NCBI RefSeq assembly: GCF_003570715.1
Contig: NZ_QXXQ01000001.1
Span: forward strand, 590,822-654,821
Direction: 5' to 3'
From: Gemmobacter lutimaris
GTDB lineage: Bacteria > Pseudomonadota > Alphaproteobacteria > Rhodobacterales > Rhodobacteraceae
DNA: 64,000 bases
Shown: positions 41,890-50,478 of the stretch, one piece after another
Numbering within the stretch: the first letter of the stretch is position 1
How the letters are laid out: each line of letters opens with the position of its first letter
Notes under the pieces: generated by a model
Told to the model about the DNA's origin: nothing
Databases searched by the model: none
Seen by the model: the letters and a program-made list of their open reading frames with translations, nothing else
Translations under genes and position numbers: made by a program

Positions 41890-42773
41890 GCGTGAACCTC
41901 ATTCAGGGTCTTGCGCCAGTTGTCCGGCAGGTCCGGGAACTGGCGGGCGACGAAGTCATATTGCGGCCGCAACGCGACCAAAGCGCGGGCGCGCAAATCG
42001 CCCGGCAGGGCAAGCGGCGCGCCTTCCAGCACGCGCCTGGAAAAATCGGCCTCCGTCTCGGCAATGCCAAGCCAGCGGCACAGACGCGAAAGGCCCGGCG
42101 ACGTCAGCAGGCGTTCCGAAAATTCGACATACAGACGGCGTGGATCGACGGCGGCATTCAGCCGCGTGATTGTGCCTGCATAATCCTCGCGGTCGGTCGC
42201 CCCTGCCCCGATCCGGTCGATCATGGCCAATGCCTCGGCCCGCGCAGCCCCGGCGAAATCGGCCATGTCCGCAACCCGGCGTCGGGCGATCATCCGCGCA
42301 TGGCTCCACAACCGGGCGACCGGATCGCGCAGCAGGTAAAGCAACCGGCTGTCCTGCCCGACCTCAGCCATGCCGCGGAACGACCCTTCGGGCAGCAGCG
42401 CATAGCCCGGCGTCACATCGGCCACCAGACGCGCGTCACCCAGCCCTTCGGTCAGATAGGCACGATAGGCAGGAAGGTCGGCGCAACGCGCCTCGACAAT
42501 CGCCTGCCAGTCCTGCACATCGCGCAACTTCCGCCGGAACAGCGCCGCGCGCCGCCCCGTCAGCCCCGGCAGAGCCGAGGAAAGCCGCGCCACCTGACGC
42601 GCCAGACCCCGGATGTAACGGTCATAGTTGCCACGATAAATCATGTCGAAGTAATGCAGTTCCTTGATGCTGCGCAGATGACAGTCCCGATGCGCGGCGA
42701 GATAGTCGAAGAGCCAGGACGTGCTGGCCTTCGTCGCGCCGACGCAGATCAGGAATGTCGGTTCTGCCCGCAT
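41886..42773 (-). CDS. Sulfotransferase-family protein inside the nuo operon
   Basis: 295 residues. The N-terminus [22 protein letters not shown] matches the 5'-PSB (PAPS-binding) loop of cytosolic-type sulfotransferases in modified form. [18 protein letters not shown] matches the 3'-PB motif (RDPvxRxxSh). The acceptor is unknown. It starts eight bases after nuoC and its stop overlaps the nuoD ATG, so it must be co-translated with complex I. The ATG at 42773 is used; upstream codons lie inside nuoC. Confidence 0.85.
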   Translation of the reverse strand: MRAEPTFLICVGATKASTSWLFDYLAAHRDCHLRSIKELHYFDMIYRGNYDRYIRGLARQVARLSSALPGLTGRRAALFRRKLRDVQDWQAIVEARCADLPAYRAYLTEGLGDARLVADVTPGYALLPEGSFRGMAEVGQDSRLLYLLRDPVARLWSHARMIARRRVADMADFAGAARAEALAMIDRIGAGATDREDYAGTITRLNAAVDPRRLYVEFSERLLTSPGLSRLCRWLGIAETEADFSRRVLEGAPLALPGDLRARALVALRPQYDFVARQFPDLPDNWRKTLNEVHA

Positions 42774-42781
42774 CCCGACCC

Positions 42782-43381
42782 TCAGGCTTTCTTCTCGTCG
42801 CCGGGCAGCACATATTGCGCACCTTCCCACGGCGAGAGAAAATCGAACTGGCGGTATTCCTGCACCAGTTTCACCGGCTCGTAGACGACGCGCTTCTGCG
42901 CCTCGTCATAGCGGACCTCGGTGTAGCCGGTGGTCGGGAAATCCTTGCGCAGCGGATGGCCGCGGAAACCGTAATCCGTCAGGATGCGGCGCAGGTCGGG
43001 GTGGCCCGAGAACAGGATGCCGAACATGTCGAACACTTCACGCTCGAACCAGTTGGCCGAGGGGTGCACCGACACGATGGACGGCACCATCTCGTCCTCG
43101 CGCACTGCCGCTTTCACGCGGATACGCTGGTTCTGATACATCGACAGGAAGTGATAGACCACGTCGAAACGCGCCGGGCGCTCGGGATGATCGACCGCTG
43201 TAATGTCCACCAGAGTGGAAAAGCGGCAGGCACTGTCGGTCTTCAGGAAGTCGATAAAGGCGACAAGTTGCGCCGCCGTCACCTCGACCGTCAATTCATC
43301 GAAGGCGATGGAGACGCCGACAACGGCCTGCGGGCGCTTCAGCTGGATATGCTCGCCCAGTTGCGTCAGAGCTTCGGACAT
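42782..43381 (-). CDS. nuoC: NADH-quinone oxidoreductase subunit C
   Basis: The 30-kDa-type subunit, 199 residues. [38 protein letters not shown] and [21 protein letters not shown] are family signatures. The strong GAGGAGGGG ribosome site fixes the ATG at 43381; a longer frame upstream is not used. Confidence 0.97.
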   Translation of the reverse strand: MSEALTQLGEHIQLKRPQAVVGVSIAFDELTVEVTAAQLVAFIDFLKTDSACRFSTLVDITAVDHPERPARFDVVYHFLSMYQNQRIRVKAAVREDEMVPSIVSVHPSANWFEREVFDMFGILFSGHPDLRRILTDYGFRGHPLRKDFPTTGYTEVRYDEAQKRVVYEPVKLVQEYRQFDFLSPWEGAQYVLPGDEKKA

Positions 43382-43391
43382 CTTCCCCTCC

Positions 43392-43925
43392 TCAGCGGAC
43401 CAGCGTGCCGGTGCGACGGATTTTCCGTTGCAGGGCAAGGATGCCATACATCAGCGCCTCTGCCGTGGGCGGGCAGCCGGGAACGTAAATATCCACCGGC
43501 ACCACACGGTCGCAGCCGCGCACCACCGAATAGCTGTAGTGATAATAGCCGCCGCCATTGGCGCACGAGCCCATCGAAATCACATAGCGCGGCTCGGGCA
43601 TCTGGTCATAGACCTTGCGCAGCGCCGGGGCCATCTTGTTGGTCAGCGTACCTGCCACGATCATCACGTCGGACTGGCGCGGCGAGGCGCGCGGGGCAAA
43701 ACCATAGCGTTCCACGTCGTAGCGCGGCATGGCGGTATGCATCATCTCCACCGCGCAGCAGGCCAGACCGAAGGTCATCCAGTGCAGCGAGCCAGTGCGC
43801 GCCCAGTTGATGATGTCCTCGGTGGTGGTGAGCAGAAAGCCCTTGTCCTGCAAGTCGCGGTTCATCGCGACCATGCCGGCATCACGGTCATTCGCCGCGT
43901 GGTTCGCGCTCGTGCTCACGCCCAT
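43392..43925 (-). CDS. nuoB: NADH-quinone oxidoreductase subunit B
   Basis: Carries cluster N2, the last electron carrier before quinone. 177 residues. The adjacent Cys pair in [10 protein letters not shown], Cys in [10 protein letters not shown] and Cys in [11 protein letters not shown] supply all four ligands. The ATG at 43925 overlaps the nuoA end by ten bases; an earlier in-frame ATG at 43946 is possible. Confidence 0.98.
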   Translation of the reverse strand: MGVSTSANHAANDRDAGMVAMNRDLQDKGFLLTTTEDIINWARTGSLHWMTFGLACCAVEMMHTAMPRYDVERYGFAPRASPRQSDVMIVAGTLTNKMAPALRKVYDQMPEPRYVISMGSCANGGGYYHYSYSVVRGCDRVVPVDIYVPGCPPTAEALMYGILALQRKIRRTGTLVR

Positions 43926-44281
43926 TCCAAGGCCCCCTTCTTCCATTCATAGGCAAAGCCCACGGTCAGAACGCCCAGGAAGACCATCATCGACCAGAAG
44001 CCCACCATGCTCATGTCCCCGAAGGCAACTGCCCATGGGAAGAGGAAGGCCACTTCAAGATCGAAGATGATGAACAGGATCGACACGAGGTAGAACCGCA
44101 CGTCGAATTTCATCCGGGCGTCGTCGAAGGCGTTGAAACCGCATTCATAGGCCGACACTTTTTCGGGATCGGGGTTCCTGACCGCAAGGATCACGGCGGC
44201 GAGGATCAGCACGAGGCCAAGACCGACGGCAAGAACCAGAAAGATGATAATGGGAAGGTATTCTCGGAGAAGTCCGTCCAC
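43916..44281 (-). CDS. nuoA: NADH-quinone oxidoreductase subunit A
   Basis: First gene of the complex I operon; 121 residues, three helices, same length as the Paracoccus homologue. It has [39 protein letters not shown] with the conserved acidic residues. GTG at 44281 is the start, with AAGGAG nine bases upstream. A longer frame from 44377 would add 32 basic, non-family residues. Confidence 0.96.
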   Translation of the reverse strand: MDGLLREYLPIIIFLVLAVGLGLVLILAAVILAVRNPDPEKVSAYECGFNAFDDARMKFDVRFYLVSILFIIFDLEVAFLFPWAVAFGDMSMVGFWSMMVFLGVLTVGFAYEWKKGALEWA

Positions 44282-44348
44282 GAGTGGCTCCTTCGGCTGG
44301 CGGCATGGGGCACAGGACGCCCGGCGCGCGCGGATCGTTGCTGCGACC

Positions 44349-44377
44349 CGTTTACTCCTGCCCTCACGCGCGGTCAA
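44349..44377 (-). promoter_or_regulatory. Candidate sigma-70 promoter for the nuo operon
   Basis: On the minus strand TTGACC (44372-44377) is followed after 17 bases by TAAACG (44349-44354), about 68 bases upstream of the nuoA GTG. The -35 is a good match, the -10 only fair. It is the best pair I see in the 247-base spacer between liuC and nuoA. Confidence 0.35.
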
Positions 44378-44486
44378 CCAAAGGCGGCACGAAAAACCCG
44401 AGGCGGGAGCGTGATTTCGTTGATTGTATACCGTCGCACACCGGGATTATTCCGCAGCGCGGCATAGGGTGGCCGCCCTCCCCTCC

Positions 44487-44511
44487 GGAAAGCCCGGCCA
44501 AAGGGCTTTCC
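44487..44511 (-). terminator. Candidate terminator after liuC
   Basis: A perfect 9-bp stem GGAAAGCCC / GGGCTTTCC with a 7-base loop lies 17 bases downstream of the liuC stop on the minus strand. No T-run follows, so termination may be partial or Rho-assisted. It separates the liu operon from nuo. Confidence 0.5.
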
Positions 44512-44528
44512 CAACGGAATCTCTCGGA

Positions 44529-45317
44529 CTAGGCGCGACTCGCCCATGCGGGGGGGCGTTTGTCGAAAAACGCGGCGATGCCTTCGGCGGCTTCCGGACT
44601 TTCCCAGCGGCGGATCAGCAGATCGGCCGTGTCGGAGATCAGCGCCTCGTCCACCTGCGGACCGAGCCGCGCCACCAGCGCCTTGGCATCGGCGACCGCC
44701 CCCGGCGCACAGGCGAGGATCGGCGTCACCTCGGCCTCTACAGCCGCATCCAGTTCGTCCGGGGAAACCACGGCATGCAACAGACCGATGCGATGCGCCT
44801 CGGTGCTGTCGAACAGCCGCGCCGCCATGAAATGCCGCCGCGCCGCTGCCGCACCGATCCGCGCCACGACGTAGGGCGAGATCGTCGCCGGGATCAGACC
44901 AAGCTTCGTTTCCGTCAACCCGAAGCGGGCGCCGCCGACCCCGATGCACAGATCACAGACCGACATCATGCCGATACCGCCCCCGAAGGCCTGCCCCTGC
45001 ACCCGCCCGATCAGAGGCTTCGGCAGGGTATCGAGCGCGTTCAGCATCCGCGCCAGCGCCAATGCGCCCTCGCGCCGCATCGCAGGCCCGCCGTCGATCT
45101 GGGCCCGCATCCAGGACAGATCGCCGCCGGCACAGAAGCTGGCCCCTTCCGCGGCCAGAACTACGGCCCGCACCGAAGCGTCCCCGCCCAGCCGCGCCGC
45201 CGCTTCGGTCAGTTCGGCAATCATGGTCGCCGACAGCGTATTGTGCTTCTCTGGCCGGTTCAACACCAGCCGCGCGACGCCGCGCGTATCCTGTGCGATG
45301 GTGATGGTCTCGAACAT
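44529..45317 (-). CDS. liuC: Enoyl-CoA hydratase family, probable methylglutaconyl-CoA hydratase
   Basis: A crotonase-fold enzyme of 262 residues. The oxyanion-hole segments EGASFCAGGDLSWM and GQAFGGGIGMMSVCD, and the catalytic region LGLIPATISPYVV, are visible. In the company of liuA, B, D and E it most likely hydrates 3-methylglutaconyl-CoA to HMG-CoA in leucine catabolism. GGAGGG precedes the ATG at 45317; a longer open frame upstream reads through hairpins and is not used. Confidence 0.9.
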   Translation of the reverse strand: MFETITIAQDTRGVARLVLNRPEKHNTLSATMIAELTEAAARLGGDASVRAVVLAAEGASFCAGGDLSWMRAQIDGGPAMRREGALALARMLNALDTLPKPLIGRVQGQAFGGGIGMMSVCDLCIGVGGARFGLTETKLGLIPATISPYVVARIGAAAARRHFMAARLFDSTEAHRIGLLHAVVSPDELDAAVEAEVTPILACAPGAVADAKALVARLGPQVDEALISDTADLLIRRWESPEAAEGIAAFFDKRPPAWASRA

Positions 45318-45334
45318 ATCCGTCCCTCCGTGCC

Positions 45335-45383
45335 GCAAATTTCTTGCAAAGAAATTTGCAAATCTTTTGGTCAAAAGATTTGC
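45335..45383. repeat. Twin perfect AT-rich inverted repeats between liuE and liuC
   Basis: Stem 1 is GCAAATTTCTT / AAGAAATTTGC (45335-45345, 45349-45359). Stem 2 is GCAAATCTTTT / AAAAGATTTGC (45358-45368, 45373-45383), with a 4-base loop. They share the GC at 45358-45359. Stem 2 covers the last codons and stop of liuE. Their AT content contrasts sharply with the surroundings. Confidence 0.9.
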
Positions 45384-46240
45384 GCCTGCCCCCTCAGGCT
45401 GCGCGCAAATCCGGCGGCTTCGTCCAGCACCGCCATATCCAGCCCGGTGTCGAAGCCCAGCGCCGCCAGACGCGCCGCCACCGCCTCGGTCGCCACATTA
45501 CCCGCTGCGCCCGGTGCATAGGGGCAGCCGCCAAGCCCGCCCACCGCCGCGTCGAACACGCGCAGGCCCAGCGCCAGCGAGGCCTCGATATTCTCCAGCG
45601 CCCGGCCCTGCGTGTCGTGGTAATGCCCGGCGAGCCTTTCGGCGGGCAGTTCCGCCAGCACTGCCTCCAGCATGGCGCGGATGGTTTCAGGCGTGCCATG
45701 ACCGATCGTGTCGCCCAAGCTGATTTCATAACAGCCCATGTCGCGCAAAACGGCTGCGACCTTGGCCACCTGAGCGGGCGGGGTCGGTCCGTCGAAGGGG
45801 CAATCGGTAACAACCGAGACGTAGCCGCGCAGCGGGATGCCATCGGCCTTCGCCGCTTCGGCCACAGGCGCGAAGCGATCAAGGCTTTCGGCGATGGTGC
45901 AGTTGAGATTGGCCTTGGAAAATCCTTCCGAGGCCGAAGCGAAGATTGCCACCTCGCTGGCACGGGCGGCGCGCGCGGCCTCGTATCCTTTCAGGTTCGG
46001 GGTCAGCGCGGCGTAGCTGACGCACGGCGCACGGGAGATCCCGGCCAGAACCTCGGCCGCATCCGCCATCTGCGGCACCCATTTCGGGCTGACGAAGCTG
46101 GTTACCTCGATCCGGCGGAATCCCGCGCGCGACAGCATGTCCACCAGCCGGATCTTGTCTGCCGCCGGGATCAGACGCTTTTCATTCTGCAACCCGTCAC
46201 GCGGGCCCATTTCGAAGATTTCGGCGCGGTCCTGTGTCAT
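45371..46240 (-). CDS. liuE: Hydroxymethylglutaryl-CoA lyase
   Basis: Splits HMG-CoA into acetyl-CoA and acetoacetate, the last step of leucine degradation. 289 residues, a TIM-barrel DRE-metallolyase. EMGPRDGLQNE with the metal-binding Asp, EVTSFVSPKWVPQMAD, GHYHDTQG with the His ligands, and the family signature GLGGCPYAPGAAGN with the catalytic Cys are present. ATG at 46240 is used; earlier in-frame ATGs lie inside the GST gene. Confidence 0.95.
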   Translation of the reverse strand: MTQDRAEIFEMGPRDGLQNEKRLIPAADKIRLVDMLSRAGFRRIEVTSFVSPKWVPQMADAAEVLAGISRAPCVSYAALTPNLKGYEAARAARASEVAIFASASEGFSKANLNCTIAESLDRFAPVAEAAKADGIPLRGYVSVVTDCPFDGPTPPAQVAKVAAVLRDMGCYEISLGDTIGHGTPETIRAMLEAVLAELPAERLAGHYHDTQGRALENIEASLALGLRVFDAAVGGLGGCPYAPGAAGNVATEAVAARLAALGFDTGLDMAVLDEAAGFARSLRGQAQIF

Positions 46241-46244
46241 TGGT

Positions 46245-46904
46245 TCAGGCCTCCGGCAATTCGTAGAAATCGCGGGTATAAAGGACATCCTCCCCCGACC
46301 GCTCCAGCGCGCGGGCATAGGCCGGACGTTCGGCGATCCGCGCGGCATAGGCGGCAAGATTGGCAAAGCCGTCGGGACGGACGAAGCGGAAACAGGCGGT
46401 CACGTTGAAGGCCATCATCAGGTCGGCACCGCTGAAGCCTTGGTGCAGCAGCCAATCGCGCCCTGCCAGCGCCGCCTCCTGCGCCTGCATGGTCTTGACC
46501 AGACGCCGGGTTTCCAACTGCATCATGGCGGGGGAACGGGCCGAAGCCGGGCGCAGGAAGATATGCTGGATGTTCAGAGATTGCAGGATATTGGCCTGCG
46601 TTTCGGCAAAATGCACCCATTCCAGAAAGCGCGCACGTTCTGCCGTGCCGGGGGCCACACCAAGGCCCGCCTCCGGAAAGCGTTCGCACAGATATTCGAT
46701 GATGGCACCGCTTTCGAAGATCGCCTGACCGTCAATCTCCAGCGCGGGCACGCGCCCTGCGGGCGACAGCGCCATCAGTTCCGGACGGCGGGTGGAGCCG
46801 TCATCCAGCCGGTAGCTGACCAGATCGTAGTCAAGGCCAAGCTCCTCCAGCGCCCAGAGAACACGCATGGACCGCGAGCCGGGGCAGTGATGCAGCCGGA
46901 TCAT
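46245..46904 (-). CDS. Glutathione S-transferase family protein
   Basis: 219 residues. The thioredoxin-like N-terminal domain (HHCPGSRSMRVLWALEELGLDYD ... GRVPALEIDG with cis-Pro, and ESGAIIEYLCERFP) precedes an all-helical C-terminal domain. It overlaps the liuD stop by four bases and ends five bases before liuE, so it belongs to the liu operon. A detoxifying role during acyl-CoA turnover is only a guess. Confidence 0.9.
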   Translation of the reverse strand: MIRLHHCPGSRSMRVLWALEELGLDYDLVSYRLDDGSTRRPELMALSPAGRVPALEIDGQAIFESGAIIEYLCERFPEAGLGVAPGTAERARFLEWVHFAETQANILQSLNIQHIFLRPASARSPAMMQLETRRLVKTMQAQEAALAGRDWLLHQGFSGADLMMAFNVTACFRFVRPDGFANLAAYAARIAERPAYARALERSGEDVLYTRDFYELPEA

Positions 46905-48811
46905 GCCGCCACCTCGGCGGTTTCGGCCTCCAGCAGGATCAGCGCCGCCCCCGCCTCGACCTGGGTGCCGGGGGTGACCAGTACTTCGGCCACCACGCCA
47001 TCGCGCGCGGCGGTCAGCGTGTGTTCCATCTTCATCGCTTCCAGAATGGCCAGCCGGTCCCCCGCAGCGACGGCCTGTCCGGGGGCCACGAAGACCGCCT
47101 TCACCAGACCGGGCATCGGCGACAGCGTGGCATTCCCCGCCGCGCCGCCACTGGCCTCACGCGCCAGCGGATCGACCGGGGCAAGGCTGTGGCAGGCGCC
47201 TTTGTCGAAGACATGGATCAGGCCGCCCGCCTGCACCACCGGCAGCGCGGGCGGGACGAGACGTTCCCCCTCGACCGTGATGCGCGGACCTTCGGCGTCG
47301 AGGGTCAGCAGCCCCTCGGTGACCTCATCCCCCTGCCGCACCGCCAGACGCCGCGCCAGAGGCGCCCAGAGTGTGAAGCCCAGCGCAGGGCGTGCAGTCA
47401 GTCCGGCACTGGCCAGGAGCGCCGCCGCACGCACGCCTGCCGAAGGCACGGGACTGACGACCAGCGCCTCCAGATCCCGCTCGATCAGTCCGGTATCGAC
47501 ATCGCCCGCCGCAAAACCCGGATGCCGGGCCAGCGCGCCAAGGAAACCAAGGTTCGTCACCGTGCCCGCCACCTGCGTCTCTGCCAGGGCGCGCGACAGT
47601 TGTTGCAAGGCAACTTCGCGGGTCGGGCCATGCACGATCACCTTGGCGATCATCGGGTCATACCACGGGCTGATCGTATCGCCGGACCGCACGCCGGTAT
47701 CGGCACGCGCGCCTTCGGGGAAGGCGAGATGCGCCAGTGTGCCAGTGGCGGGCAGGAATCCTGCGGGCACATCCTCGGCGTAAAGCCGGGCCTCGAAGGC
47801 ATGACCCTTGATGGCAAGCTGATCCTGCCGCAGGGGCAGCGCCTCGCCCGCCGCCACGCGGATCTGCCATTCCACCAGATCGACGCCGGTGATCGCCTCG
47901 GTCACGGGATGTTCGACCTGAAGGCGGGTGTTCATCTCCATGAACCAGAAACGGTCGGCGCGCAGGCCATCGGAGGCGTCGACGATGAATTCAATTGTCC
48001 CCGCGCCCTTGTAGCCGATGGCGCGCGAGGCGCGCACGGCGGCCTCGCCCATGGCCGCGCGCATTTCGGCGGGCATGCCGGGAGCCGGGGCTTCCTCGAT
48101 CACCTTCTGATGGCGCCGCTGCAAAGAGCAGTCGCGTTCAAACAGATGCACGGCATCGCTGCCGTCCCCGAACACCTGAACCTCGATATGGCGGGGCTTT
48201 TCGACATATTTCTCGATCAGCACGGCATCATTGCCGAAGGCGGTGGCGGCCTCGCCTTTCGCACTGTCCAGCGCGGCAGCGAAATCTTCGGCACGGGTGA
48301 CCTTGCGCATGCCCTTGCCGCCGCCCCCTGCCACGGCCTTGATGAGCACCGGCCAGCCAATCGCCTCGGCCGCGCCAGCCAGATGTTCGGGATCCTGATT
48401 GTCGCCGTGATAGCCGGGCACAACCGGCACACCGGCCTCGGACATCAGGCGCTTGGCGGCGTCCTTCAACCCCATGGCGCGGATGGCTTTCGCGGAAGGG
48501 CCGATGAAGGTGAGGCCCGCAGCTTCCACCGCATCGACGAAATCGGGGTTTTCCGACAGGAAGCCGTAACCGGGATGGATGGCCTGCGCGCCGGTCGCCT
48601 GCGCGGCGGCGATGATCGCATCGCCGCGCAGATAGCTGTCACGCGGGGCCGGGCCGCCGATGGCCACAGATTCGTCCGCCAGCGCGACATGGCGGGCATG
48701 GGCATCAGCCTCGGAATAGACCGCCACAGTGGCAAGGCCCATGCGCCGGGCGGTGGCGATGATGCGGCAGGCAATCTCGCCGCGATTGGCGATCAGGATT
48801 TTCTGGAACAT
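46901..48811 (-). CDS. liuD: Methylcrotonyl-CoA carboxylase biotin-containing (alpha) subunit
   Basis: 636 residues. Biotin carboxylase domains (FQKILIANRGEIACRII, the ATP-grasp loop GGGGKGMR, EMNTRLQVEHPVTE) occupy about the first 450 residues. A linker domain follows, then a C-terminal biotinyl domain with EAMKMEH, whose Lys is biotinylated, about 36 residues from the end. The partner is LiuB in the same operon. birA at 25.2-26.0 kb supplies the ligase. GGAGG precedes the ATG at 48811. Confidence 0.94.
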   Translation of the reverse strand: MFQKILIANRGEIACRIIATARRMGLATVAVYSEADAHARHVALADESVAIGGPAPRDSYLRGDAIIAAAQATGAQAIHPGYGFLSENPDFVDAVEAAGLTFIGPSAKAIRAMGLKDAAKRLMSEAGVPVVPGYHGDNQDPEHLAGAAEAIGWPVLIKAVAGGGGKGMRKVTRAEDFAAALDSAKGEAATAFGNDAVLIEKYVEKPRHIEVQVFGDGSDAVHLFERDCSLQRRHQKVIEEAPAPGMPAEMRAAMGEAAVRASRAIGYKGAGTIEFIVDASDGLRADRFWFMEMNTRLQVEHPVTEAITGVDLVEWQIRVAAGEALPLRQDQLAIKGHAFEARLYAEDVPAGFLPATGTLAHLAFPEGARADTGVRSGDTISPWYDPMIAKVIVHGPTREVALQQLSRALAETQVAGTVTNLGFLGALARHPGFAAGDVDTGLIERDLEALVVSPVPSAGVRAAALLASAGLTARPALGFTLWAPLARRLAVRQGDEVTEGLLTLDAEGPRITVEGERLVPPALPVVQAGGLIHVFDKGACHSLAPVDPLAREASGGAAGNATLSPMPGLVKAVFVAPGQAVAAGDRLAILEAMKMEHTLTAARDGVVAEVLVTPGTQVEAGAALILLEAETAEVAA

Positions 48812-48812
48812 G

Positions 48813-49871
48813 TCAGACCTCCGGCGCGGGGTGATCGGGGGCGGACGGGGGGCTGCCTGCCCCCCGCAGGGCCTCTGGCCCCGCCTCCCGAGGATATTTG
48901 TGAACAGATGAGGACGAGAGGCGCTGCGCGGCCTCGGCCGTGAGACGGGCGAGGATATCGGCGGCGGGGGCGATGTCATGGATCAGCCCCACCGCCTCGC
49001 CCGCGACGGGCGAGCCGTTGGTGGCATCGCCTTGCGTCTGTGCCGCGGCCCAGTCGGCGCGGGCATTGGCGGCACCGGGCCCGCGCAAGGCCTGCGGATC
49101 GGCATGCCACCGGTCAGTAAAGGCGGAGCGCAGGACGCGGATGTCAAAGGGCGCGGGCCAGTCGAAGCCACGCACCGCATCCACCGTGCGGGTGCGCAGG
49201 GTGGCATCGCCGTCGGCTGTGATTGCGGCAGCATGAAAGCCCGGCGGCACCAGCGCCTCGGTCGCAGCCCAGAAGCGGCTGCCAATCAGGGCGCCATCCG
49301 CCCCGAGCATCAGGCTGGCGGCAAGGCCGCGCCCGTCAGCGATACCGCCCGCGGCCAGCAGCAGTGTCCCGGGCGCGCGGGCGGCGATGAGGTCGGCGAG
49401 TTCCGGCACCAGCGTAAAGGTGCCGCGAGACTGGCCATGTCCACCCGCTTCGGCGCCCTGTGCGACAAGCATACTGGCCCCGGCATCCAGCGCAGCGCGG
49501 GCGTGATCGAGCGTCTGGCACTGGCAGATCAGCGGCACACCTGCCGCATGAATCGCGTCGGCGAAGGGCGTCGGATCGCCGAAGGACAGCATGACCGCGC
49601 GCGGGCCGCGGTCAAGGCATTCGGCCAGCAGCGCAGGCGTCAACCGCCAGGTGATGAAGCCGATGCCGATGGGCACGCCTTCGGCCAGCGCCCATTCGCG
49701 GGCGATCCAGTCGGCATCGCCATAGCCGCCCCCCAGGAGACCCAGCCCCCCGGCCTGCGCCACGGCAGCAGCAAGCCGCCCGCCCGTGGTGCCCGCCATC
49801 GGAGCCAGCGCGACCGGATGGTGCAGACCGAAGGCGCGGGTGAAGCGGGTGTCGATCAGGGGCTCAGCCAT
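48813..49871 (-). CDS. Nitronate monooxygenase / NPD-type flavin oxidoreductase
   Basis: 352 residues. The N-terminal half has the FMN-barrel pattern HPVALAPMAGTTGGRLAAAV, LVAQGAEAGGHGQSRG and LLAAGGIADGRGLAASLMLGADGALIGSRFWA of 2-nitropropane dioxygenase-like enzymes. Substrate in this operon unknown. The last 25 or so residues (from about HKYPREAG onward) are encoded by a dispersed repeat (48847-48900) and are probably a recent add-on. It overlaps the thermonuclease gene by 16 bases and stops one base before liuD. Confidence 0.87.
   Translation of the reverse strand: MAEPLIDTRFTRAFGLHHPVALAPMAGTTGGRLAAAVAQAGGLGLLGGGYGDADWIAREWALAEGVPIGIGFITWRLTPALLAECLDRGPRAVMLSFGDPTPFADAIHAAGVPLICQCQTLDHARAALDAGASMLVAQGAEAGGHGQSRGTFTLVPELADLIAARAPGTLLLAAGGIADGRGLAASLMLGADGALIGSRFWAATEALVPPGFHAAAITADGDATLRTRTVDAVRGFDWPAPFDIRVLRSAFTDRWHADPQALRGPGAANARADWAAAQTQGDATNGSPVAGEAVGLIHDIAPAADILARLTAEAAQRLSSSSVHKYPREAGPEALRGAGSPPSAPDHPAPEV
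48847..48900. repeat. Dispersed hairpin repeat, copy R2, inside a coding sequence
   Basis: Hairpin 1 GGGGGGC-TGCCT-GCCCCCC (48847-48865), hairpin 2 GGGCC-TCT-GGCCC (48869-48881) and the core CCTCCCGAGGATATTTG (48884-48900) occur in the same order as in copy R3. On the opposite strand the unit is translated as the C-terminal tail of the nitronate monooxygenase. Confidence 0.85.
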
Positions 49872-50371
49872 TTGGCGCCTCCGCTTGCGGCAATCCGGGC
49901 GCACCAGTCGATGCGTTGCGCACCGTCATAGGCCACAGCCAGCCCCTCGGCGATCATGCGGTCCGCCACATCCTCGCCCCCCGGAAGCCGCAGGCGGATC
50001 AGGCGTCGGCCATATTTGTCGATGCCAAGATCAGTCATCGCGGGGGTCGCGGCGCGCAGCAGCCCGCGCAGCCGGTCGGTTGCACGGGCGCCCAGCGTGG
50101 CTTCGGCGGCACAGCCGGGCTCGTGCGTTTCCGGCGCATCATAGCCCGCAAGCCGGGCCCGGTCCCGCCGGTTGCCGCAGATCAGCTCGACCGTATCGCC
50201 GTCATAGACATAGCCTGTCGTGCAACCGACGAGACCGCCCGGCGCCTCGCGCGTCACCGGCTTCTGCGCCTCGCCGGACCGCGGCGCGACCGGCGCATAG
50301 CGATGCGCGGCAGACCACAGCACCAGAAGCGTGACGAAGATATAAGCAGTGAGTTCGGGATTGAGGCGCAT
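49856..50371 (-). CDS. Membrane-anchored thermonuclease (SNase-like)
   Basis: 171 residues. One N-terminal hydrophobic helix (AYIFVTLLVLWSAA) precedes a staphylococcal-nuclease-like domain from about residue 50. VYDGDTVEL, RARLAGYDAPET with the catalytic Arg and calcium-binding acids, and DKYGRRLIRL with the second catalytic Arg are present, so it may be active. The anchor implies a periplasmic or envelope location. It sits between liuB and the monooxygenase gene. The longer open frame upstream is rejected. Confidence 0.85.
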   Translation of the reverse strand: MRLNPELTAYIFVTLLVLWSAAHRYAPVAPRSGEAQKPVTREAPGGLVGCTTGYVYDGDTVELICGNRRDRARLAGYDAPETHEPGCAAEATLGARATDRLRGLLRAATPAMTDLGIDKYGRRLIRLRLPGGEDVADRMIAEGLAVAYDGAQRIDWCARIAASGGAKWLSP

Positions 50372-50478
50372 GACTTCGCTTTGCAAAGGCTTTGCCCTGT
50401 GATGCGCGACCGGGCGGCGCGGGGCAAGCGCCGCGCCTCTGGCCCTGCAAAGGGGGATCGCACGCGCCCGCACGGCCA

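Noticed and set aside
41886..43381. Horizontal-transfer scar or mobile element carrying the sulfotransferase
   Set aside because: No inverted repeats, target duplications, or change in base composition are visible at its borders.
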